Below are positions 7,396 to 14,107 of a stretch of 15,608 nt of DNA, piece after piece; within the stretch, counting starts at the first letter, position 1; each line of letters begins with the position of its first letter. A model generated the notes under the pieces. It saw only the letters and a program-made list of their open reading frames with translations. It had not been told where the DNA came from and did not search any database. Source of the DNA: Planctomycetota bacterium (GTDB lineage: Bacteria > Planctomycetota > UBA1135 > GCA-002686595); NCBI GenBank assembly GCA_029212955.1, contig JARGOW010000018.1, forward strand, positions 1-15,608. The letters run 5' to 3'. Made by a program: the position numbers and the translations under genes.

Positions 7396-8888
7396 CAGGG
7401 GCCCACCCATCGGGTTTGGGCTGGAAGGGGCAAGTCCCTGCGAATGAAAAGGTCCAAGGGGTGATCCTCCGGTATCTGCATGGAGGCTTGTCGATAGGTT
7501 TCGGCAAAGCGCGCGCTCGCATCCCCGGGCTCGAAGAAACTCCGTTCCCAGGGGCAGATGTAAATGCTTCCGTTGGAGGCTCGTACGCCATTGCCCAGGA
7601 TCATGTACTCGGGATTCTGATTCAAAATCCAGGTGTAGTTGGTGCGGTGATGGCCCTTGACCGAGGTCTCCAGGCGCGGCTCCACTTCGAGCACGCTATC
7701 GTTGGTCAGACCAAGGATATCCACCAGTGGCAGGCCCGAGGTCCAACCGAATGCTCCGATGGGCGAGATCGCCACTCGGCTGCCGGCGGGGACCGTGACC
7801 TTGAAGTGCTCACCCAATCGGACCCAACGCTGTTTGAAACCCTTTTGCGATTGCTCACGGGTGGCGCGTGCTTCCTGGGCCGGACCGAGATTGGAATCCA
7901 CGAACTGGTCCCACTGCATGCCCAACGAAGCGACGACGGCCAATGCCATCGCCACGGATCGCCGATCCTTCAACGCCCCAAAGGCCAAGCACAACACCAG
8001 GGGAAGGATGGGGACAAAGAAGCGCGAAAGCACCATGAAATCCCCGCCCACGGATACCACGTACAGGGCGTACACTACGACGCCCACCGTGGCCGACTTG
8101 TAAGCGCCGAATCCGCGATCCCGAGAACTCCCCCACAGCGCCACCAGAATCCAAAGGGGCAGGCCAAAGTTCCGGGTCGCATCCCACAGATAGCTTGCCC
8201 CATAGGCCAGGTCCTCGCCCAGGGGCAGGCTCTTCGCATGGAAAGTGATCGGGAGCCATCGACCGTAGTAACCCAACCGGAATAGGGTCCAAGAAACCAG
8301 CGCGACCAGGGGCAAGGCCACCGGCGCGCGGAACCCGGCGCGCCACTGGGCCACGGCGAAGGGTGCCACCAGCAAGACGCACTCCTGCCGAAGCAAACAA
8401 GCCACAGCCAAACAAAGCGCGGCCCCCCAGGCGGGTCGCCGTTCCTGTTCGGCCCGTTGCTGCGCCACAAATGCACTCAACAAGCAAAGGGAAAGGCAAA
8501 CCGTGCCCAGCCCCGCCACCGCATGCCATGCCATGGCCGGAGCGGCTGCCACCACAAGGGCGGCCCAGGGCGCGCGCCCATCCCGCCGCGCATGCACGGA
8601 CAACAGCACGCTGCAAAGGAACATGGCTGCGATGCCTAGCCCCACCGAGAGTTGCGGGGAATCCCCACCCACGGCCTGCCATGCCGCGTGCATCAAAACC
8701 CAAAGCGGGGTGGTGAATCCTTCGAAGCGCTCACCGGCATTGAAGACCAGCCCATGGCCTTCCACTAGATTTTGGGCATACCGAAAACAGATGTAGTCGT
8801 CGTCCACAGGCCCGGTGCCCAGGAACCAAAGCCCGTGCAAAAGCGCGAGCAAGGGCGGCAGGAAGTACCAGACGTTGGAGGTTTTCAT
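7395..8888 (-). CDS. GT-C superfamily membrane glycosyltransferase, AftB-like
   Basis: The product has 497 residues and about 10 hydrophobic segments in the first 330, followed by a soluble C-terminal domain. After the first membrane segment lies GPVDDDYICFRYAQNLVEGH and then GLVFNAGERFEGFTTPLW. This is the acidic-pair loop of GT-C enzymes and closely resembles the mycobacterial terminal arabinofuranosyltransferase AftB family (DD-x-Y-I-x-x-R-Y-x-x-N-x-x-x-G-x-G-L-x-x-N). Such enzymes use polyprenyl-phosphate sugars at the outer face of the inner membrane. The C-terminal part (AISPIGAFGWTSGLPLVDILGL, then NPEYMILG) is also as in that family. The actual sugar need not be arabinose, because AftB-like proteins occur widely outside actinobacteria. 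The ATG at 8888 is 20 bases after the GT4 stop, and the gene overlaps the next by one base, so it sits inside an operon. Confidence 0.88.
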   Translation of the reverse strand: MKTSNVWYFLPPLLALLHGLWFLGTGPVDDDYICFRYAQNLVEGHGLVFNAGERFEGFTTPLWVLMHAAWQAVGGDSPQLSVGLGIAAMFLCSVLLSVHARRDGRAPWAALVVAAAPAMAWHAVAGLGTVCLSLCLLSAFVAQQRAEQERRPAWGAALCLAVACLLRQECVLLVAPFAVAQWRAGFRAPVALPLVALVSWTLFRLGYYGRWLPITFHAKSLPLGEDLAYGASYLWDATRNFGLPLWILVALWGSSRDRGFGAYKSATVGVVVYALYVVSVGGDFMVLSRFFVPILPLVLCLAFGALKDRRSVAMALAVVASLGMQWDQFVDSNLGPAQEARATREQSQKGFKQRWVRLGEHFKVTVPAGSRVAISPIGAFGWTSGLPLVDILGLTNDSVLEVEPRLETSVKGHHRTNYTWILNQNPEYMILGNGVRASNGSIYICPWERSFFEPGDASARFAETYRQASMQIPEDHPLDLFIRRDLPLPAQTRWVGP

Positions 8889-8908
8889 GGGGATGCCGGG
8901 ACGGAACC

Positions 8909-9988
8909 CTATCCGTCGCAGGACCTACGATAGAGTTTCTCGTAGGCCTCAACCATCTGGGCCGGAAGAAAGGATCGCTCCACCCGCTCCTTGCCCGCTG
9001 CGCCCATGCGCCGTGTCTCGGCGGGATCGGCCAGGGTCTGACCAATGGCGACGGCCCAAGCGGGCACATCTCCGGCGTGCAACAAACGACCCGTTTCCCC
9101 GTGCAGCACCAAGTCCTGGAGCCCTCCCACCTCGGAAGCCAACACGGGAAGGCCCGCAGCCATGGCTTCCAAGGCGGCGATGCCCAGGCCTTCGGCCCGG
9201 GACGGCATGGCGAAGAGATCCGCCGCGCCCAGCAGGTCGGGCATGTCCTTGCGTTTGCCCAAGAGCTTTACCCGGTCGGACAGCCCCAGTCCCAATGCCA
9301 AATCCCACAGCTCGTCCTGGGCCGGCCCTTCCCCCGCGATGCACAACATGGGCCGGCTTTCCACCCGGGCAATGGCCTCGATCAGGCAATCGAACCCCTT
9401 GCGCGCCACAAGAGCCCCCGCCGCAAGCACCGTGGACTGGGACTCCTCCAGCCCGAGCTCCTTGCGCATTTCCCCACGGGGTCGCGAAGGCTGCAGCTTG
9501 CTCGGATCCACCACAGACCAAATCAATTCGGAGCGCTCGGGCGGCACCCCACCCTCGTGCAATTGCCGTAGCACCGCAGGGGAAATGGCCGCCGTATGCT
9601 GGACGAAGCTTCCGTAGATACGTCGACTCTTGCGGTTGTTCTTCACCCGCCGATCCATGCGGCGGGTGCTGATGGCAGGAATGCCCTCGCGCTTCGCAGC
9701 CCAGCCTCCCAGCCAATTGGCACGTCCTGTATGCAGGTGAACCACATCCGGTTGGGCCGCGGACAGGGCCCAAGAAATTCTACGCACCGCCAGGTAATCC
9801 CAATCGCCGCGCATGCGCACGCTCACGGTGCGCAGGTTGCGCTCCTTGGCGGCCTTTTCGACCAAACTATCCGGCTGGGCCACCACGGTGCAGGTGTGCC
9901 CCCTCTCCACCAACCCATCGATGAGCAGGAAAACCTGGACTTCCCCACCGGAGAAGCCCATCTCAGGATCCACGTGGAAGATGTGCAT
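8909..9988 (-). CDS. Family 4 glycosyltransferase (GT-B fold)
   Basis: The product has 359 residues from ATG 9988. A GTG at 10021 would add 11 residues, but the family-like start MHIFHVDPEMGFSGGEVQV begins at the ATG. The N-terminal domain has the Gly-rich acceptor loop GFSGGE and the PDVVHLHTGRANW strand (residues 80-92). The C-terminal donor domain has VLAAGALVARKGFDCLIEAI (187-206), CIAGEGP, DRVKLLGKRKDMPDLLGAADLF, and the retaining-GT EX7E motif with Glu266 and Glu274 in RAEGLGIAALEAMAAGLPV. GT4 enzymes transfer sugars from nucleotide donors to lipid-linked or protein acceptors in the cytoplasm; the substrate cannot be told here. It sits directly upstream of the AftB-like membrane transferase, which fits a two-step glycan assembly. 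The gap of 84 bases from the lipoprotein gene upstream could hold a promoter, though I see no clear one. Confidence 0.93.
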   Translation of the reverse strand: MHIFHVDPEMGFSGGEVQVFLLIDGLVERGHTCTVVAQPDSLVEKAAKERNLRTVSVRMRGDWDYLAVRRISWALSAAQPDVVHLHTGRANWLGGWAAKREGIPAISTRRMDRRVKNNRKSRRIYGSFVQHTAAISPAVLRQLHEGGVPPERSELIWSVVDPSKLQPSRPRGEMRKELGLEESQSTVLAAGALVARKGFDCLIEAIARVESRPMLCIAGEGPAQDELWDLALGLGLSDRVKLLGKRKDMPDLLGAADLFAMPSRAEGLGIAALEAMAAGLPVLASEVGGLQDLVLHGETGRLLHAGDVPAWAVAIGQTLADPAETRRMGAAGKERVERSFLPAQMVEAYEKLYRRSCDG

Positions 9989-10072
9989 GGAATGGGTGGC
10001 TCGTATGGGCAAGGAGGCCACGGTCCGGGCCTACACCCGGGCCATGACCTCCGTCTGCGAAAGGATTCGAGA

Positions 10073-12016
10073 CTAGGGAATCCGCGCGTAGCGCAGGGCG
10101 ATGTCGTTGGCATCGCCGTCCCCGTTCAGGTCGGTTCCAGCAGCGCCTTCCAGGCCCTCCGGTGCCATCCAGACGATGGCTTTGGGATTGGGACCGCGCC
10201 CGACCATGACCGAATCCAAGCCCAGGTTTTGCAATACGCCCATGGAGATTGCCTGGGAACCGCCGGTCAAATCCACCCGTTGCAGGATGGTGTCGGTCTC
10301 ATCGCCATCCAGGTTGTAGTCAAATCGCTGATCCGCCTCGGAGATACGGTAGTAGCCGTAGTTTCCGCGGGTCGTGATCCCGGCGTTGTTGCGCTCGACG
10401 CCCACGCTCACCCCGGGGAAGTCCAACTCGCGCGGACTGCCTCCTTCGATCGGGAAGGTGGGAATGCTGTCGTTGGTATCTCCGTCATTGTTGCGGTCGA
10501 CTCCGGTGGAGCTTTCGCGAATGGCTGCCAAGAAGCGGGATTCCAGGGTGGGGTCCGGGGACATCCAAGAGACTTGAATGAAGGTCGTGCTGCCCTGGTC
10601 AAAGTTCCAACCGGTGCCCGGCAGGTTCGGATCGAGCACACCGATAAATTCCTTGTCGGTGCCCACGTCGCCATCGTGGTCGCGACCGTCGGCGCCCTCG
10701 TCCACAACGGCGACCCACAGGTCACCGTCCAGGGCGATCACACCGCCGCTGCCGCCAGGGATGCCGGTGTCCAGGGCGATCAACTTGGTCGCATCCGTAA
10801 CCGGGAGCGGGGCTGCCAGGGTTTCCACCCAGCGTAGAATCTCGTCGTGTGTGTCACCGTCGCCGTTCAGGTCGCAGGTGCCCTCATAGGCCTCCTCGCT
10901 CACCACGCCCAACCATTGGGCTCCCAGGCTGTAGATTTGACCGCCGCCGACCAAACCCGTGTTGGTCGGTGCGTTGAGCACGGAGTCCGCGGTGTAGTCG
11001 GTCAGGTTCAACCAATGCAGAACCTCGTCGAGGCTGTCCGCATCTTCGAAGCCAACACATTGGCCCGGCTTCCAAGCGCCCGCAAACAGGGCCGGGTCGT
11101 TCAAGTTGGTGCCCATGGTGATTTCATCCACGGAATAGGCCACCATGCGCTCGGCGCCATCGGTGATCACTTCCACGCTGGAGGCGTCCGTGCGCAGGGT
11201 CTGGGGCACAACCTGAATCTCACCACCGGAGCCCGTACCAAAAAGGCCCAGCACCCGGGTGTCCAAGGCGTCCGCGTCCCCGTTCATGTTGCCGCCTTCG
11301 GCCACTTCGGAGAGGGTCATCCAGGCCACGCCGTTGGAGGCACCGAGCAAGGAGACGCTGATGCCGTCGCCACCCGGGTCCACGAACGAGGTATCCACCA
11401 TGCGCGGGGCAGAAGGTGCGCTGCTCGCGGTCGGCACATCGGCCGCGTACAGGTTGGAATCACGCAGGGCCACCGGGGCGGTGTCCCCCACGTAAACGAG
11501 CTCACCGTTGTTCTCGAAAATCGACGTGCCCGCCAGGGTGTCGTAGTAGGTGGCCATGGCCTCGCCCACATGCCAGTAGACGAGGACGTCATCAACCATG
11601 TCCAAGTCCGTGTTCCAATCCGTGCCGTCGGCGGCCTCGGAAACCACGAAGAATAGAACTCCATTCACCCAGGCCATGCCTTCGGTTCCCACGGCGGGAT
11701 CCAGGGCCACGCCCAGTTCCACCACCGCGTTGGTGCCCAGGTTGACCACGGTCATGGAGCCGTCGATGAGGTCCCCATCGCCGTTGAAGTCCGTTCCGCC
11801 CGCGCCCGTTGTGGCCTCGCTGGCTGGGAATGCCAAGTATTGGTCGTTGACGGCAACGGGGGAGGCCGCAGCGATCGACTGGGAAACGGTACGGGTGACG
11901 AAATTATTGAGATCGTCATCGTCCACGGTGCAGGCACTGAAACAGAAACCCGTGAGAAGCAAGCCGGGGATCCACAGGGGTGAAGCCGAGGCTCGGTCAG
12001 AATTAAAGATGCTCAT
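10073..12016 (-). CDS. Repeat lipoprotein with nine Asp/Asn-rich, probably calcium-binding loops
   Basis: The product has 647 residues from ATG 12016. Upstream in-frame ATG (12052) and TTG (12082) starts are possible, but the 12016 start gives a signal peptide of normal length: WIPGLLLTGFCFSAC, with lipobox Cys29 and then an acidic TVDDDD tether. The rest has a recurring unit: a hydrophobic strand, then (S/D/P)-E-x-x-x-G-x-D-x-N-G-D-G-D-x-x-D, then another short strand. I find it near residues 66, 126, 236, 297 (degenerate), 373, 439, 501, 559 and 619, mostly 58-76 residues apart, with one larger gap of 110. The D-x-N-x-D-x-D-x-x-D loops resemble dockerin or thrombospondin type-3 calcium sites. 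The strand-loop-strand periodicity would suit a beta-propeller, but I cannot confirm the fold. No enzyme motif is visible; a surface binding or structural role is inferred. The extreme acidity and Gly content fit a secreted protein. Confidence 0.85.
   Translation of the reverse strand: MSIFNSDRASASPLWIPGLLLTGFCFSACTVDDDDLNNFVTRTVSQSIAAASPVAVNDQYLAFPASEATTGAGGTDFNGDGDLIDGSMTVVNLGTNAVVELGVALDPAVGTEGMAWVNGVLFFVVSEAADGTDWNTDLDMVDDVLVYWHVGEAMATYYDTLAGTSIFENNGELVYVGDTAPVALRDSNLYAADVPTASSAPSAPRMVDTSFVDPGGDGISVSLLGASNGVAWMTLSEVAEGGNMNGDADALDTRVLGLFGTGSGGEIQVVPQTLRTDASSVEVITDGAERMVAYSVDEITMGTNLNDPALFAGAWKPGQCVGFEDADSLDEVLHWLNLTDYTADSVLNAPTNTGLVGGGQIYSLGAQWLGVVSEEAYEGTCDLNGDGDTHDEILRWVETLAAPLPVTDATKLIALDTGIPGGSGGVIALDGDLWVAVVDEGADGRDHDGDVGTDKEFIGVLDPNLPGTGWNFDQGSTTFIQVSWMSPDPTLESRFLAAIRESSTGVDRNNDGDTNDSIPTFPIEGGSPRELDFPGVSVGVERNNAGITTRGNYGYYRISEADQRFDYNLDGDETDTILQRVDLTGGSQAISMGVLQNLGLDSVMVGRGPNPKAIVWMAPEGLEGAAGTDLNGDGDANDIALRYARIP
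10103..11821 (-). repeat. Nine dispersed in-gene repeats coding for D-x-N-G-D-G-D loops
   Basis: At DNA level the best copies share near-identical stretches such as CCGTTCAGGTCG (plus strand) near 10123 and 10862, with a diverged form CCGTTGAAGTCC near 11773. Others keep only the Asp/Asn codons. Similarity is strongest in the loop codons and weak between them, so this is old internal duplication under protein-level constraint rather than a recent tandem expansion. The span runs from the first loop to the last loop of the lipoprotein gene. Confidence 0.7.
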
Positions 12017-12205
12017 AGGAAGGAATGGCGGGGAGGCCAGGGTCGTTTTCATGGGCCAGGATAGCGGAAGGGGCTTCCACAACCACCAGGAGCCCGATGA
12101 TTAATAGGTGCGATATGGGCTCGTACTGAATTCGAGCCTGCGGGGGGGGGGTGGTCGGGCTGATTGAACCTGGAAAGCGAGGCTCCAGGATGCTCATATG
12201 GGTGG
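12017..12205. promoter_or_regulatory. Divergent intergenic region, probable promoters for both transcription units
   Basis: This is the only place in the window where genes diverge, so promoters for the leftward lipoprotein/glycosyltransferase genes and the rightward radical SAM pair should lie here. An AT-rich island (GATGATTAATAGGTGCGATATG, about 12096-12117) stands out in GC-rich surroundings. Read leftward it gives TATTAA, with TTCAGT 18 bases upstream, a weak sigma-70-like pair. A run of ten G (12142-12151) lies on the other side. No perfect operator palindrome or riboswitch-like structure was seen. The exact boundaries depend on the non-ATG starts. Confidence 0.35.
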
Positions 12206-14107
12206 GTGAAAATCCTCCTGACCTGCCCCCCCCACGCGGATACCTTTGGCTATTCGATGCCTGCCCCGGGCCTCCTACGACTGGGAGGAGAAATGGAAGG
12301 CGTCGGCCACCACGTGCTGCTGGAGGACTTGGCGTTTCGCCTGGCGAAGGGTGAATTGGACCCGGGGGAAGGACTTTGCCGCAGCGCCGCGGAGTGTTTG
12401 ATCGCGCGTGGACCCGTGGACATGCTCGGCCTATCGGTCATGGGTGCAACCCTGCCCGCAGCCCTGGCCATTGCCCAACACTACAAAAATGCCTTCCCAC
12501 GGACGCCCATCCTATTGGGCGGCCCAGGCACTACCGGCACCGACCGCGGACTCTTGGAACGTTTCTCCCAGGTGGATGGCGTGGTCCGGGGCGAGGGCGA
12601 ATGGACCCTAACAGAATGGTTGGAACGGATTGATTCGGACACCGATCCAGACTTCTCGGGCATCGAAGGCCTCACCTGGAGGGACGCCTCGGGCTCGGTA
12701 CACGCGGAACCGGACCGCTCTCCCCGCAAGGACCTGGAACAGGTGGCGCCTTATGCCTGGCACCTGCTTCCGCCCCTGATCGAATACAAGAAGCTCACCG
12801 GCGAGGACGAGGGATTGACCCCCCTGGACTCGGGCCGGGGATGCGCCTACGACTGTAGCTTCTGCACCATCGGCCGCTTTTGGAATCGCCGATCCCGCCC
12901 CTTGCCCGTGGCCCGTCTGGTTCCCGAGATCCTGGCCCTGCGCGAAATGGAAGGCGCCAAGCAGGCCTACCTTTGCCACGACATCTTCGGCGCGGACCGG
13001 GACCACGCCATGTCCCTCTGCCAGGCCTTGATCGCCGAGGGCTCCCCCGTGCCCTTCGAAGTGCGCGCTCGCATTGACCACCTGGACTCCGAATTGCTCG
13101 AGGCCATGGCCGCCGCCGGTTGCTACCGGGTGTTGCTCGGGATCGAATCCGCCTCACCGGAAATCCGCCGGGCCCATCAAAAGAACATGCGCGACGACAT
13201 AGATGCCATGGCGGTCATCGACGATTGCGTGCGCGTGGGCATCATTCCGATCCTTTCCCTCATCCTGGGCCTGCCCGGCGAGGGCGAAACTCAACGTGCC
13301 CAAACCCTGGACCTTTGCAGCCAGGCCGCCCTACGTGCCTGCGTAAACATTTCCCTGCACCTGGTGAACCCCCAACCCGGATGTTCCATTTCCAAGGACT
13401 GGGGGGAGGGCTCCCAAACGGTGCCCGGCATCGCCCCCGACATGGCCCTTGGAACCGGTCTCACCGGGGAGGAACGCCAGCTCATCGACGGGCACCCGGA
13501 CCTGTTCAGCACCTTCCACTTGCTGTCCGCGGACCTGTTCCCGGGGGGCCAGGAGGAACTCCTGGAAATTGCTGCGATCAACAAGGGTTTGCCCGAGCTT
13601 TGGCGGCGCTATCCGCGGTCCTTCGCCCTGGTGGCGCGCCACATGGGCTGGAATAGCCTGCAGGTGTGGCGCCAATTCAAGGCCCAGAGCCGTAGCTTCC
13701 CGGGCTGGATTCGCTCCTTGGGCGATGCCCGCCTCCGGGCTTGTCTAGATTGGGAGCAAGCCAGTATCCGCATCACGGCGCGGGGTTCGGAGGGGTTCCA
13801 GGGCGACCTGATCCCCCGGCCCACGGGCGAGGTCCTGACAGTCCCAGTGGATCTGGAAGCCCTGGCGTCCGCCCTCTTTCACCAGGGCGAGCTCCCCCCC
13901 GTGCAAGCGCCCACCCACTTCGCCGTGGTTCCTTCACCAAACAACCAACAGGGTGTACGCACCCTGCGTATCACCCCCGATGTGGCCCGCGTTCTGACCC
14001 TGGTGGACAGCCAGGGCTCCAAGGGCGAATCCCTGCCCCCCGGCCTCGATCGAGCCATCCAATCCCTCCAGGCCAGCGGACTGCTCCACACTCCCACTCC
14101 ATCATGA
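12206..14107 (+). CDS. B12-binding radical SAM protein with possible C-terminal winged-helix (PqqD-like) domain
   Basis: The product has 633 residues from GTG 12206, where the family-like start VKILLTCPP begins; a TTG at 12164 is an in-frame alternative. Residues 1-145 form a cobalamin-binding-type Rossmann domain: VDMLGLSVMGATLPAALAIA, PILLGGPGT, and VVRGEGEWTLTEWL. The lower-ligand D-x-H-x-x-G motif is absent, as in many radical SAM relatives. Residues 205-420 are the radical SAM barrel: the Fe-S cluster motif is SGRGCAYDCSFC (Cys213, Cys217, Cys220; CX3CX2C), followed by VLLGIESASPEI and ILGLPGEGE. A helical part with DGHPDLFSTFHLL follows. The last 50 residues (VARVLTLVDSQ, then LDRAIQSLQASGLL) resemble a winged-helix or PqqD-type module. 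Such enzymes do radical methylation or rearrangement chemistry on natural products, lipids, peptides or cofactors. The stop overlaps the next radical SAM gene by 4 bases, so the two act together. The substrate is unknown. Confidence 0.9.
   Translation: MKILLTCPPHADTFGYSMPAPGLLRLGGEMEGVGHHVLLEDLAFRLAKGELDPGEGLCRSAAECLIARGPVDMLGLSVMGATLPAALAIAQHYKNAFPRTPILLGGPGTTGTDRGLLERFSQVDGVVRGEGEWTLTEWLERIDSDTDPDFSGIEGLTWRDASGSVHAEPDRSPRKDLEQVAPYAWHLLPPLIEYKKLTGEDEGLTPLDSGRGCAYDCSFCTIGRFWNRRSRPLPVARLVPEILALREMEGAKQAYLCHDIFGADRDHAMSLCQALIAEGSPVPFEVRARIDHLDSELLEAMAAAGCYRVLLGIESASPEIRRAHQKNMRDDIDAMAVIDDCVRVGIIPILSLILGLPGEGETQRAQTLDLCSQAALRACVNISLHLVNPQPGCSISKDWGEGSQTVPGIAPDMALGTGLTGEERQLIDGHPDLFSTFHLLSADLFPGGQEELLEIAAINKGLPELWRRYPRSFALVARHMGWNSLQVWRQFKAQSRSFPGWIRSLGDARLRACLDWEQASIRITARGSEGFQGDLIPRPTGEVLTVPVDLEALASALFHQGELPPVQAPTHFAVVPSPNNQQGVRTLRITPDVARVLTLVDSQGSKGESLPPGLDRAIQSLQASGLLHTPTPS

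Noticed and set aside
9596..10837. 413-residue plus-strand open frame
   Set aside because: Antisense to the GT4 and repeat lipoprotein genes; its apparent repeats are the complement of the Asp/Asn loop codons.
10847..11656. 269-residue plus-strand open frame
   Set aside because: Antisense shadow of the repeat lipoprotein gene, rich in His, Gly and Val from complemented Asp/Gly codons.
10103..11821. CRISPR-like or tandem DNA repeat array
   Set aside because: Spacing is irregular and similarity is limited to the loop codons within one reading frame, so it is a protein repeat.
12017..12205. Riboswitch (for example cobalamin) ahead of the B12-radical SAM genes
   Set aside because: No B12-box-like sequence or extended paired structure was visible, and the interval is short.
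12196..12207. ATG at about 12198 as start of the first radical SAM gene
   Set aside because: That ATG is out of frame and meets a TGA after three codons; the in-frame GTG at 12206 begins the family-like sequence.
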